Part shown: piece by piece, positions 45,635 to 55,200 of the stretch | Layout of the letters: every line of letters begins with the position of its first letter | Position numbering within the stretch: position 1 is the stretch's first letter | Assembly (NCBI GenBank): GCA_021813325.1 | Contig: JAKALA010000002.1 | Location: 62,001 to 126,000 of the forward strand | Source of the DNA: a bacterium | GTDB taxonomy: Bacteria > Verrucomicrobiota > Verrucomicrobiia > Limisphaerales > UBA11358 | Length of the DNA: 64,000 nt | Direction of reading: 5' to 3' | The notes under the pieces: model-generated | What the model was told of the DNA's origin: nothing | Seen by the model: the letters and a program-made list of their open reading frames with translations, nothing else | The model's database searches: none | Program-made: the position numbers and the translations under genes

Positions 45635-47311
45635 ATGGCCTCAAAATATACTATCGGTTTGGATTACGGCACGAACTCCGTTCGTTGCCTGATTGTCAAC
45701 ATTGCCAATGGAGCAGAAGTCGCCGCAGCGGTTTGGGGATATGAGCATGGCACTGCCGGTGTCATGTTCAGCCGTGATCCGAATCTGGCGCGCCAACATC
45801 CCGCTGATTACCTCAAAGGCGCTGAACTGACCATCAAGCAAGCTTTGGCCGCGGCCAGAAAAACCGTCAAAGGTTTCGCCGCCGCCCAGGTCATAGGCAT
45901 CGGGGTGGATACGACTGGCAGCACGCCGCTGCCCGTGGATGCGAATGGTCAGCCCTTGGTATTTCAAAAGAAATTTGCGAGCCATCCGGCGGCCATGGCC
46001 TGGTTGTGGAAGGATCACACGGGCGTGGCTGAAGCGGCGGAAATCACCGCGCTCGCCAAAAAGATGCGCCCGCAGTATCTCGCCAAATGCGGCGGGACGT
46101 ATTCCAGCGAATGGTTTTTCAGCAAGATCTTAAAATGTCTCCGGGCCGCACCGGAAGTTTTCAGCGCCGCGCATTCGTGGATTGAGCTTTCGGACTTCGT
46201 TCCCGCCGCGCTGACGGACACACTGCATCCCGACAAGTTCGTTGTGGGCATCTGTGCGGCCGGACATAAAGCGATGTATAACGCCAAGTGGGGCGGTTAT
46301 CCGGACAAACAGTTTCTGTCGAAACTGAACCCGAAACTTGGCGCCTTGCGCGATCGGTTGCCCGCGCGCGTGCTGGCCGTGGATTCAGCCGTGGGAACGC
46401 TCACGGCGGATTGGGCCCGGCGCACGGGCCTGTCCGCGGGCATTCCCGTGACGGTTGGCGCATTCGACGCGCACACCGGTGCGATTGGCGCGGGGGTGAA
46501 ACCCGGCACGCTCGTCAAGATCATCGGCACCAGCACATGCGACATCAGCGTGCGTGTCAACACCGCGAAGCTGGCGGACATTCCCGGCGTCTGCGGCATT
46601 GTGGATGGCAGCGTGGTTCCGGGCTACTTCGGGATTGAAGCCGGGCAATCAGCGGTGGGCGATATTTTCAATTGGTGGGTGGATTACATTCAGCCTGGCG
46701 GAAAGAATGCCCTGTCGCATCGCCAGTTGGATGAAGCCGCCTTGAAACTGCAACCGGGCGAAAGCGGTTTGCTGGCGCTCGACTGGAACAACGGCAACCG
46801 CACCATTCTCGTGGATCAACAACTCACCGGTTTGCTAGTCGGTCAAACGCTTTATACCACGCCGGCGGAAGTGTATCGCGCGCTCGTCGAAGCGACGGCT
46901 TATGGCGCGTTGACCATTATCAATCGCTACGAAGAGTTCGGGGTGAAAATTTCCGAGGTCGTGAACTGTGGCGGCATTGCCGAAAAGAGTTCGCTGGTCA
47001 TGCAGATCTATGCGGATATCACGGGACGTCCGATGAAGATTTCCCGCTCGGCGCAAACCTGTGCGCTCGGTTCGGCCATCGCGGCGGCGGTTGTGGCGGG
47101 AGCGCACAAAGACTTCGCCACGGCGCAGAAGAAGATGACCGGGCTGAAGGCGAAAGTTTACAAGCCGAATCCCAAGGCGCACGCGGTTTACCAAAAGCTT
47201 TACGCGCTTTACAAGCAAATGCACGACGCGTTTGGCACAAAACAGTGGAAGGGTAATCTGCACAATGTAATGAAGGAGCTGATTGCCATTCGTGACAGCT
47301 TGAGAAAGTAA
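45635..47311 (+). CDS. araB: L-ribulokinase
   Basis: A FGGY-family carbohydrate kinase of 558 residues that phosphorylates L-ribulose to L-ribulose 5-phosphate with ATP. The N-terminus Gly-Leu-Asp-Tyr-Gly-Thr-Asn-Ser-Val-Arg and Gly-Val-Asp-Thr-Thr-Gly-Ser-Thr-Pro (about 90) mark the first domain; Gly-Thr-Ser-Thr-Cys near 300 and Asn-Cys-Gly-Gly-Ile-Ala-Glu-Lys-Ser near 445 mark the nucleotide-binding domain. Placement between araA-linked enzymes and araD supports ribulokinase rather than xylulokinase. It starts 5 bases after GH51. Confidence 0.95.
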   Translation: MASKYTIGLDYGTNSVRCLIVNIANGAEVAAAVWGYEHGTAGVMFSRDPNLARQHPADYLKGAELTIKQALAAARKTVKGFAAAQVIGIGVDTTGSTPLPVDANGQPLVFQKKFASHPAAMAWLWKDHTGVAEAAEITALAKKMRPQYLAKCGGTYSSEWFFSKILKCLRAAPEVFSAAHSWIELSDFVPAALTDTLHPDKFVVGICAAGHKAMYNAKWGGYPDKQFLSKLNPKLGALRDRLPARVLAVDSAVGTLTADWARRTGLSAGIPVTVGAFDAHTGAIGAGVKPGTLVKIIGTSTCDISVRVNTAKLADIPGVCGIVDGSVVPGYFGIEAGQSAVGDIFNWWVDYIQPGGKNALSHRQLDEAALKLQPGESGLLALDWNNGNRTILVDQQLTGLLVGQTLYTTPAEVYRALVEATAYGALTIINRYEEFGVKISEVVNCGGIAEKSSLVMQIYADITGRPMKISRSAQTCALGSAIAAAVVAGAHKDFATAQKKMTGLKAKVYKPNPKAHAVYQKLYALYKQMHDAFGTKQWKGNLHNVMKELIAIRDSLRK

Positions 47312-47315
47312 TGGC

Positions 47316-48014
47316 ATGTTTACCGAACTGAAAGCCGAGGTGTGCCGGGTCAACAAGGCGTTGGTTGATTCCGGCTTGGTGATTCTCACTTGGGGCAATG
47401 TCAGTGGGGTGGATCGCAAGGCGGGCGTCATGGCCATCAAACCCAGCGGCGTGCCCTACGATAAACTAACGCCCGAGGATATTGTCGTGCTCAACATCGC
47501 TGACGGAGCGGTGCTGGAGGGAAAGTATCGTCCCTCTTCCGACACGGCGACGCATCTGCATCTGTATCGCGCCTTTCCCAATATTGGCGGCGTGGTGCAT
47601 ACCCACTCGCGGCACGCGACGGCTTGGGCGCAGGCAGGGCGTGAATTGCCCTGTTACGGCACCACGCACGCGGATCATTTTGGCGGAACGGTGCCGATCG
47701 CCCGGTTTCTGAGGAAGGCGGAAATTGATGCTGGTTACGAGGTAAATACGGGCGTGGTGATCGAGGAGTGTTTCAAACAGCGCGGTATCAGTCCCGACGA
47801 CGTGCCGGGTGTGTTGTTGCATGGACATGCGCCGTTTACGTGGGGGGCCACGCCGCAAAAGGCATTGGACAATTCCATTGCCTTGGAAGCCTGCGCGCAA
47901 ATGGCGTTCGAGATGTTGCAATTGAATCCGGATGCACAGCCATTACCGGAGGTGGTTCTAAATAAACACTGGAATCGCAAGCACGGACCTGGAGCGTATT
48001 ACGGCCAAAAATGA
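47316..48014 (+). CDS. araD: L-ribulose-5-phosphate 4-epimerase
   Basis: A 232-residue class II aldolase-fold enzyme that converts L-ribulose 5-phosphate to D-xylulose 5-phosphate, which enters the pentose phosphate pathway. Visible landmarks are Thr-Trp-Gly-Asn-Val-Ser (phosphate loop), Lys-Pro-Ser-Gly-Val, the zinc ligands His-Thr-His-Ser-Arg-His near residue 95, and the later His-Gly-His-Ala-Pro-Phe-Thr-Trp-Gly (about 168). It overlaps the next gene by four bases (ATGA), indicating coupled translation. Confidence 0.96.
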   Translation: MFTELKAEVCRVNKALVDSGLVILTWGNVSGVDRKAGVMAIKPSGVPYDKLTPEDIVVLNIADGAVLEGKYRPSSDTATHLHLYRAFPNIGGVVHTHSRHATAWAQAGRELPCYGTTHADHFGGTVPIARFLRKAEIDAGYEVNTGVVIEECFKQRGISPDDVPGVLLHGHAPFTWGATPQKALDNSIALEACAQMAFEMLQLNPDAQPLPEVVLNKHWNRKHGPGAYYGQK

Positions 48015-48979
48015 AAAAACTTTTGCTCCAGACAATGTTGGTGGGTTGGGCGCTGAGTTTTATCAGTGTCGGTTCGCTGGCGGCATCAACGGCTACGAAT
48101 GACACTTTGCTGTTCACATTCTTCCGAGAGCCCAATGGCCAAAGCGGCCTGCAACTGGCGACGAGCACGAATGGATTGACCTGGACGGAACTCAAGCCGC
48201 CTTCGGGAACGGGTTTTATTCTGCCTGAAGTGGGCGGCAAATTGATGCGTGATCCGAGTTTGGCGTTGGGGCCGGATGGTGTGTTTCGCCTCGTATGGAC
48301 GACCAGTTGGGGCCGGCCACCGGTTTTTGGTTATGCGAGTTCGAAAGACTTGATTCATTGGTCAATGCAAGAGGCCATTCCCGTGATGGAGAATGATCCG
48401 GAGGCCAAAAATGTGTGGGCTCCCGAGCTTTTTTATGATGCCAAGAAGGATTTGTGGCTGATTTTCTGGGCGACCACTATTCCTGGAAAATTTTCCGAGA
48501 CGGAAAATTCCGGTGACAACAACCATCGGATCTATTACGTGTCCACCAAGGATTTTGTCCATTTCTCGCCCACAAAGTTATTTTACGACGGCGGGTTCAA
48601 TGTGATCGATGCCACCATTTTGCCAGCCAATGGAAAATACTATCTAATTGTCAAAGATGAGACCAAGAACCCGGTGAAAAAGAATTTGCGCCTGGCTGTG
48701 AGCGAGAATGCCGAGGGACCCTACGGCCCGGCAGGTCCGCCCATCTCGGGCGACTGGGTTGAGGGACCGTCGGGAATTCAGATCGGATCGGAGTTCTACA
48801 TTTACTTTGACCATTACGGCAACCCCAAGTATTACGGAGGGATCAAATCACCCGATATGGAGCACTGGCAGGATATTTCCGCATCCACGTCCTTTCCCAA
48901 GGGCTTTCGGCATGGGACGGTTCTGCGGGTGCCGGAAAATTTGATTCGCAATTTGACGTCCCACACCACAACTGATTAA
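48011..48979 (+). CDS. Secreted GH43-family glycosidase (putative arabinosidase)
   Basis: A 322-residue exported five-bladed propeller enzyme. A signal peptide (1-25) precedes the inverting triad: base Asp81 in Met-Arg-Asp-Pro-Ser-Leu, pKa modulator Asp200 in Val-Ile-Asp-Ala-Thr, and acid Glu251 in Val-Glu-Gly-Pro-Ser. The Trp-Ala-Pro-Glu-Leu motif is also typical. The set of enzymes around it makes an arabinofuranosidase or exo-arabinanase activity most likely; the subfamily cannot be fixed by eye, and some related proteins act on other sugars. Confidence 0.85.
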   Translation: MKKLLLQTMLVGWALSFISVGSLAASTATNDTLLFTFFREPNGQSGLQLATSTNGLTWTELKPPSGTGFILPEVGGKLMRDPSLALGPDGVFRLVWTTSWGRPPVFGYASSKDLIHWSMQEAIPVMENDPEAKNVWAPELFYDAKKDLWLIFWATTIPGKFSETENSGDNNHRIYYVSTKDFVHFSPTKLFYDGGFNVIDATILPANGKYYLIVKDETKNPVKKNLRLAVSENAEGPYGPAGPPISGDWVEGPSGIQIGSEFYIYFDHYGNPKYYGGIKSPDMEHWQDISASTSFPKGFRHGTVLRVPENLIRNLTSHTTTD

Positions 48980-48994
48980 CCCCACAATTCAACC

Positions 48995-50140
48995 ATGAAA
49001 ATAATGCAATTCGTCACATTGGCCGCGGCTGGACTCAGTGCCGCGTGTCTTGTAGGCTGCGCTTCTATGCCCAAATCAACCGGAACCATCACCCAGGCAC
49101 CCTTCGGCACCACCACAAACGGCACGCCGGTGGAAATCTACACCCTCCGTAACTCCAAAGGCGCCGAGGCGCGCATCATGACTTACGGCGGCATCGTGCA
49201 ATCCCTTTCCATGCCGGATAAGAACGGCAAGTTTGCCGACATCGTCCTCGGTTACGATAATCTGGATGGTTATCTGACCAACAGCCCCTATTTTGGAGCG
49301 TTGATCGGCCGTTATGGCAACCGCATCGGCGGCGCTCAATTCACCTTGAATGGACAAACCTATCATCTTGCCAAGAATAATAATGGCAATTCCCTGCACG
49401 GTGGTTTGATCGGCTTCGACAAAGTGGTTTGGACGGCCCGTCCATTAATGACGCCGACGGGTCCGGCGCTCATTCTCACTTACGTCAGCAAGGATGGCGA
49501 AGAAGGTTTTCCGGGCAACCTGATGGTGACGGCCATCTATACGTTGACGGATAACGATGAACTGAAGTTGGAATTCAGCGCGACAACGGACAAGCCGACC
49601 GTTGTGAATCTGACGCATCATTCCTATTTCAATCTGGCGGGGCAGGGGAATGGCGACATTCTCGGACATGTGGTTTATATCGACGCGGACACCACAACCC
49701 CGGTCGATAGCGGGCTGATTCCAACCGGCAAGTTTGCCGACGTTACGGGGACCCCGTTTGATTTCCGCACCCCCACGACCATCGGCGCGCGCATCAACGA
49801 TCCTGATCCGGTGCTGCAATACGGTCCGGGCTATGATCATAATTGGGTGATCAACAAGCCGCTCGGGCAGATGGGGCTGATGGCCCGGGTGACGGAACCC
49901 ACCACCGGCCGCGTCATGGAGGTTTACAGCGATCAACCCGGCCTGCAATTTTATGCCGGCAACTTCCTGGATGGCTCCATGGTCGGCAAAAACGGCGCCG
50001 TTTACAAAATTCACGATGCGTTCTGCATGGAGCCGCAGCATTTCCCCGATTCTCCGAACAAACCTAATTTCCCGTCAGTGGAACTGAAACCGGGTGAGAC
50101 CTATCACAACACGATCATCTACAAGTTCAGCACCGAATAA
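48995..50140 (+). CDS. galM: Lipoprotein aldose 1-epimerase (mutarotase)
   Basis: A 381-residue GalM-type mutarotase interconverting alpha and beta anomers of free sugars. The N-terminus is a lipoprotein signal with lipobox Leu-Val-Gly-Cys (Cys22), so it is exported and membrane-anchored, unlike cytoplasmic GalM. Catalytic features seen are Asn-Leu-Thr-His-His-Ser-Tyr-Phe-Asn-Leu-Ala (general acid His), Tyr-Asp-His-Asn, and Cys-Met-Glu-Pro-Gln-His-Phe-Pro-Asp with the base Glu in the C-terminal part. In this operon it would equilibrate the L-arabinose anomers released by the glycosidases before uptake by the symporter encoded next. Confidence 0.92.
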   Translation: MKIMQFVTLAAAGLSAACLVGCASMPKSTGTITQAPFGTTTNGTPVEIYTLRNSKGAEARIMTYGGIVQSLSMPDKNGKFADIVLGYDNLDGYLTNSPYFGALIGRYGNRIGGAQFTLNGQTYHLAKNNNGNSLHGGLIGFDKVVWTARPLMTPTGPALILTYVSKDGEEGFPGNLMVTAIYTLTDNDELKLEFSATTDKPTVVNLTHHSYFNLAGQGNGDILGHVVYIDADTTTPVDSGLIPTGKFADVTGTPFDFRTPTTIGARINDPDPVLQYGPGYDHNWVINKPLGQMGLMARVTEPTTGRVMEVYSDQPGLQFYAGNFLDGSMVGKNGAVYKIHDAFCMEPQHFPDSPNKPNFPSVELKPGETYHNTIIYKFSTE

Positions 50141-50166
50141 TCGGGCTGCCTCATAAAACCAACAAT

Positions 50167-52005
50167 ATGAACGAAATTACCAACATGGTCATGACCGCCA
50201 CCAATTCGGTCATGGCCTCCACCAACCTCCCGGCTGCGGCCGCCACGGGTTTTAAAGGCACGGTGTTTAACGGCCTGGACGTGGTCGTGATCATCGCCTT
50301 TGCCTTGTGCATGCTGGCCGTCATCGTTTATTCGATGATGAAGAAGAACGAGTCGGGCAAAGACTATTTTCTCTCCGGACGCGATGCCAACTGGCTGCAA
50401 ATCGGTTCTTCGATTTACTCCTCAAACATCGGCTCGGAACACCTGGTCGGTCTTGCCGGTGCCGGGTTTGTTACCGGCATGGCAATGGCCCATTGGGAAA
50501 TGCAGGGCTGGGTGATCCTGATTTTGGGCTGGCTCTTCGTGCCGCTTTACGACCGCATGAAGGTTTTCACCATGCCGGAATTTCTGGAACTCCGTTTCAG
50601 CCGCGGCTCGCGAAACATCCTGAGCCTGCTCACCATCGCCAGCCTGGTGCTGACGAAAATCGCGGCGACCATCTATGCCGGCGACGTGGTTATCCGCACC
50701 TTGTTGAACGTCAATACGGTTAACATCTTCGGCTATCACATGGACGTGTTTTGGGCCATTGCCTTGGGGCTGGCCTTCACCACGGGGGTTTACACGATTG
50801 TCGGCGGTTTGCGCGTCATCATGTATACGTCGGTGCTTCAGGCGCCGGTGCTGATTATCGGGTCCATGTGCATTCTCTATTCGGCGCTGCGGGTCCTGGG
50901 ACACGGCAGTCTGATGGAGGGCTGGCATACGACCCTTACTACCGTTGGCGACAATGTGCATTTGATCCGCTCCGCCAAAGATCCTGAATGGCCCTGGCCG
51001 GCGATTCTGCCGGGGGCCGCCATTATCGGCTTCTGGTATTGGTGCACCGACCAATACATCGTGCAACGCGTGCTCGCGGGAAAGAATCAAAAGGAATCGC
51101 GGCGCGGCACCATTCTCGCCGGTTTCTTCAAGCTGACGCCGGTGTTCATCTTCCTGGTGCCGGGCATGGTGGCGTTTGCGCTGACCAAAGATCAATCGGC
51201 TCATTTTGTCACCAGCGGCGATCAGGCCTATACCTCGCTGGTCGCGCAAATTCTGCCGCACGGGTTGCGGGGCATTGTGGCGTGCGGGATGATCGTGGCT
51301 CTGATGGCCTCGTTGGGATCCAAATTCAACGCCTGTGCGACGTTGTTCACCATGGACTTTTACCGGGAGTGGTATCCAAACGCCTCCGGTCGGATGGAAG
51401 TCCACATGGGACGTATCGCCACGGCGGTCATCGTGTTCGTGGGCATTTGCTGGGTTTTGGTGATCAAGAGCCTGCACTCGAATCTTTATGAATATCTCCA
51501 GAGTGTGCAGGGCTATCTCTCGCCCGCCATTGTGGTGCTGTTCGTGTTTGGCGTTTTTTGGAAGCGCGCGAATGCCACGGGCGCTTTATGGTCTTTCTCC
51601 GTTGGCGTGCTGGCTGGCTTTGCCCGGCTGGCGGCGGACATCATCTTGCGCAACGACACCAAGGTGGTCACTGATCTGAAGGACCAGCTCTATCACCAAG
51701 CAATCACTTTGGAGCAATACAATTCGGCCATTGCTCCCATTAAGGCCAAGGCTGGAATTTTGTGGTATCTCTGGGATATTCACTGGCTATATTACTGCCA
51801 GATTCTGCTGGTCGTGACCGCCGTGCTGATGGTGGTGATCAGCCTCATGACCAAGGCGCCGGATCCGAAGACGGTGAAGTTCACCTATTACGGAGCCACA
51901 CCCGAGGAAAAGGCGGTTACCCGCGCAAGCTGGAACAAGTGGGATGTCATTTTGAGCTTGTTGGTGGTCGCTTTGTGCATCCTGTTCTACATTAAGTTCT
52001 GGTAA
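50167..52005 (+). CDS. Sodium:solute symporter (SSS/SGLT family), probable L-arabinose transporter
   Basis: A 612-residue inner-membrane transporter with about 14 predicted helices. The SGLT signature is clear: Gly-Ser-Ser-Ile-Tyr-Ser-Ser-Asn-Ile-Gly-Ser-Glu-His-Leu-Val-Gly-Leu-Ala-Gly (about 79-97), Met-Pro-Glu-Phe-Leu-Glu-Leu-Arg-Phe, and Trp-Tyr-Trp-Cys-Thr-Asp-Gln-Tyr-Ile-Val-Gln-Arg (about 290). It resembles sodium/glucose and sodium/galactose carriers. As last gene of the operon it probably imports L-arabinose coupled to sodium; the sugar is inferred from the neighbours only. A strong terminator follows at 52023. Confidence 0.92.
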   Translation: MNEITNMVMTATNSVMASTNLPAAAATGFKGTVFNGLDVVVIIAFALCMLAVIVYSMMKKNESGKDYFLSGRDANWLQIGSSIYSSNIGSEHLVGLAGAGFVTGMAMAHWEMQGWVILILGWLFVPLYDRMKVFTMPEFLELRFSRGSRNILSLLTIASLVLTKIAATIYAGDVVIRTLLNVNTVNIFGYHMDVFWAIALGLAFTTGVYTIVGGLRVIMYTSVLQAPVLIIGSMCILYSALRVLGHGSLMEGWHTTLTTVGDNVHLIRSAKDPEWPWPAILPGAAIIGFWYWCTDQYIVQRVLAGKNQKESRRGTILAGFFKLTPVFIFLVPGMVAFALTKDQSAHFVTSGDQAYTSLVAQILPHGLRGIVACGMIVALMASLGSKFNACATLFTMDFYREWYPNASGRMEVHMGRIATAVIVFVGICWVLVIKSLHSNLYEYLQSVQGYLSPAIVVLFVFGVFWKRANATGALWSFSVGVLAGFARLAADIILRNDTKVVTDLKDQLYHQAITLEQYNSAIAPIKAKAGILWYLWDIHWLYYCQILLVVTAVLMVVISLMTKAPDPKTVKFTYYGATPEEKAVTRASWNKWDVILSLLVVALCILFYIKFW

Positions 52006-52022
52006 GCGAAGCATTTTAACAC

Positions 52023-52057
52023 AAAGCTGCGGCGCCCGGTGCGTCGCGGCTTTTTTT
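52023..52057 (+). terminator. Rho-independent terminator of the arabinose operon
   Basis: AAAGCTGCGGCG (52023-52034) pairs with CGTCGCGGCTTT (52042-52053) through 12 pairs including two G-U pairs, followed by further T residues. It lies 17 bases after the symporter stop. Confidence 0.9.
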
Positions 52058-52079
52058 ATTGAAGGAGTGAAGATGTGGC

Positions 52080-52265
52080 GCCGGATTTCAACCTAAACTC
52101 CGCAGTTGGGATAAACCGCGAACCCCGCCAACCCCGCGAAAACCAAGGCCAAAGCGAGTCGGTGAGACCGCCAAATTCCTGCACCCACCCGGGGAATAGG
52201 AGAATGGTTCCAAAACCCTGGCCGGTTCGCGTATTCCGCGTATTTCGCGGTTTCCATGGCGGCAT
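52080..52265. repeat. Non-coding gap with degenerate CGCGAA/GGCGGGGTT-type direct repeats
   Basis: This gap contains clustered short motifs: minus-strand copies of 'atacgcg' in succession near 52225-52250, and 'cgcggggttggcggggttcgcgg' arranged as imperfect copies near 52110-52135, plus the 11-base CTCACCGACTC string (minus strand, 52156-52166) shared with the 8-base tandem repeat at 28008. No gene is convincing here. It looks like dispersed intergenic repeat material. Confidence 0.4.
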
Positions 52266-52271
52266 CTAGGT

Positions 52272-55200
52272 TCAGGGTGCCACGCAGGTTTGGGCGGCTT
52301 CCGCAAATGCCGTTTCCAGAATTTTGGCCGCGCTTGGCAAAGCCCGCGAAAGTTTGTCCATCTGGCCATTAAGCCGCAGGACCGTTTGTTTGGCGGAATA
52401 CGCCAGCATGCGCCGATACCAATTGATGAACGCCCGGCTGGCGGCTTCTTCTTCGGCCTGGCTTTGAGGCGCGTGCGTGGTTGGAGATTCAACCGCCTGA
52501 CACAGGATCAAGGCGGCCAAGGCGGTGGGTTGGCTGGTTGAATTCCAGACTTTTTCCCAAAAATCCAAGGCTTCACCGGGGTTTTCGCTCAACATCAACG
52601 CTTCCGCCCGCTGCGCCTGCAGGGCGGTAGTCTCGGGCAAATGCGTCATGGCTTCGGTGGTCCAGTCGCGGGCGAATTCTAAAAACTCCGGCTGGCTCAA
52701 GGCGATTTGCCCGCCCAGCAGCCAGGCCGCCGGTTGTTGCGGATTGCCGGCGACGATTTCATTAAGCCGGTGCAGCGCTTCGACCGGTTGATTTTGCGCG
52801 GCTAGAAACCGCGCGTAATCCAGGCGCAAGGCCTCGCCGTTGCCGGACTCTTTCAGGCCCGCTTGAAACGCCTTTTCGGCGCCGGTTGCGTCGCCTGTTT
52901 GAAGCAGGCACATGGCCAGGCAGTGATGCGGCGCCGCCGTGTTGATTTCTTTGTTGATGGGCGCAAAGCTGCGCTGGGCGCGTTTGCCCAGGCACTGGCG
53001 CATCTGATCGGCGGCTTCGCTGAACTGCTTCAATTCGAGATGAGCCAGGCCAAGTGAGAAATGGAGCGATGCCGGCAGGCCGCCGTCCATTTTTGCCAGC
53101 GGCGAAGTCAAAATGCGCACCACTTCAAAGGGCTGTTGGGCCGCCGTCAATTGAGTGCAATACTGGGTGAGCAGGGTTTCGCGCAGTTCCGGCACAATTT
53201 CCGCCGCCGGCTTCGATGCCAGGCAATCAAAGGCTTCGCGATAGCGTGCCAGGGCCGCGTCCTTTTGACCGGAACGCGAAAGTTCTAGTCCAAGGTTCAT
53301 CAGCAAATGCGGCTCGCCGGGCAGCTCTTCAATCGCGCTTTCCAAAAGCTTGAGATTGCGTTCGACCTTGTTGCGGTCGCGGGTGATTTCGGCCGTGTAG
53401 CCATAATGCGTCAGCGTGGCCTCCCCGAGGCGGTTCTCCAAGCCCCATTCAGACCGGCGCACTTCGATGCTGCTGAAGACCTGTTCGTGAATCCGGCCGA
53501 GGTAAAACAAGCCGGGCGCGTTGCGGAAAAGCCGCGGCACATAGGAACAACCCTCCGCTTCGCGTCCGATGTCAATGATCGGCAGGCGCCAGGCGAGGAC
53601 TGCGGAGGCGGCCAGCGCTGGCGGAAGTTTTTCGCGGCCTTCAGCCGAGAGTTCCTCATCCGCGTCAAGCACCAGCACCCAGTCGCCGGTGGCATGTTCC
53701 AGGGCCGTGTTGCGGGCGGCGCTGAAATCATCGCACCAGGCGAACCGGTGAATTTCCGCGTTGAACTCCCTGGCAATCTCCACTGTCCGGTCGGTCGAGC
53801 CGGTGTCCACCACGACAATTTGCGCGGCGAGATCGCGAATGGATTTCAAACATTGCGCCAGAAATTTTTCCTCGTTTTTTACGATGAGACAAACCGACAA
53901 TTTGGGCGTGTTTTTGCCACCAGCTTGAATGGCATCTGGTAGTTTTAGCCAATCCGGGTGGGAACCACCTTTGAACCGCTGGTTCAGGAATTTTTTGGCG
54001 GGCTTCCAGCCGGGCGCCAGTGAACGGGCGTGCTCGGCGCACGCTTTGGCGGCGGTGGCATTACCCACCGTCTGGGCAATTTCGGCAAGCAACAAATACG
54101 CTTCCGGATGGAAAGGACGGACGTTGATGGCTTGCCGGGCCGCACTCCAAGCCGCCGAAGCACGTTTTTGGGCGAGGTGCTCGCGGGCGGCGCCAAGGTG
54201 CCCCAGTAAGGCGCAAGGTGGCAGCGTGATTTTTACTTTTCCCGCCGGCGCGGACGGTTTGGTGGCCGTCGCCTTGACCGGTTCCAGTTGGGTCAGTGCG
54301 CGGCAGCGTTCAACCACAGTGTTCGCGGTTTTCTGCCAGGAGCAGTTCAATTTCGCGTAATCGGCAGCCAATTGGCCGCGGCGATGTGATTCTTCGGGCT
54401 GGCTGAACGCTTCGCGCAGGGCTTGCTGCAACGCCGGCAGGCTGGGTTCCAAAAGCCAGCCGGGGCTGGTCAATTTCATGCCGCTGATTTCATGGCCAAA
54501 CACCTGTTTGACGGCAGGGATGCGCCAGCCGAAATCATCGCGCACAAAGTCATCCGTTGAACCGCCCGCCGTGACGATCACGGGCAAGCCGCAGGCCATC
54601 GCTTCCAGCGCGGGCAGGCCAAACCCTTCGCCGCGATACGGCAACACCAGACAATCGCACGCGGTGTAAAGACCGGGCAGGGCGTCGGGAGGAAGTTCCT
54701 CGTTGAGATACAAAATTTCCGGGGCGTTTGGTTGCGCTTGCGCGGCGCGGATTTTTTCCTCGAACGTTTGCCCGGCATAAACACTGGCGCCGCCAAAATC
54801 TTTGATGACCAAGCAAACATCATCCGCGGCCGTGAACTGTTCCAAATAGGCCTTGAGCAACAAGTCTGGCCCTTTGCGGTAAATGGTGCCGCCGACAAAC
54901 AGGAATTTGAATTTCTTGTTCGTGGCCAGTTTTATCGGCGCGGCCTGCGGATGAAATGAATCGGGATTGATGCCATTGGCCACCACCGCCACTTTTTGCG
55001 CGGGCACACCGGAATCCACGTAAACGCGGCGCACGTATTCGGATGGCACCCAAAATTCGTCCACTTCAGCGGATTGCTGAACCCATTGGACGGGCAGGGA
55101 ACCGAACTCCCACGGCTGAATCACCACCAGTTTGCCGCTGCGCGGACGGCGCCAATCCGGCGGCCAGGCGTGACGCACGGTGATTTCCGGCGTCGCCGGT

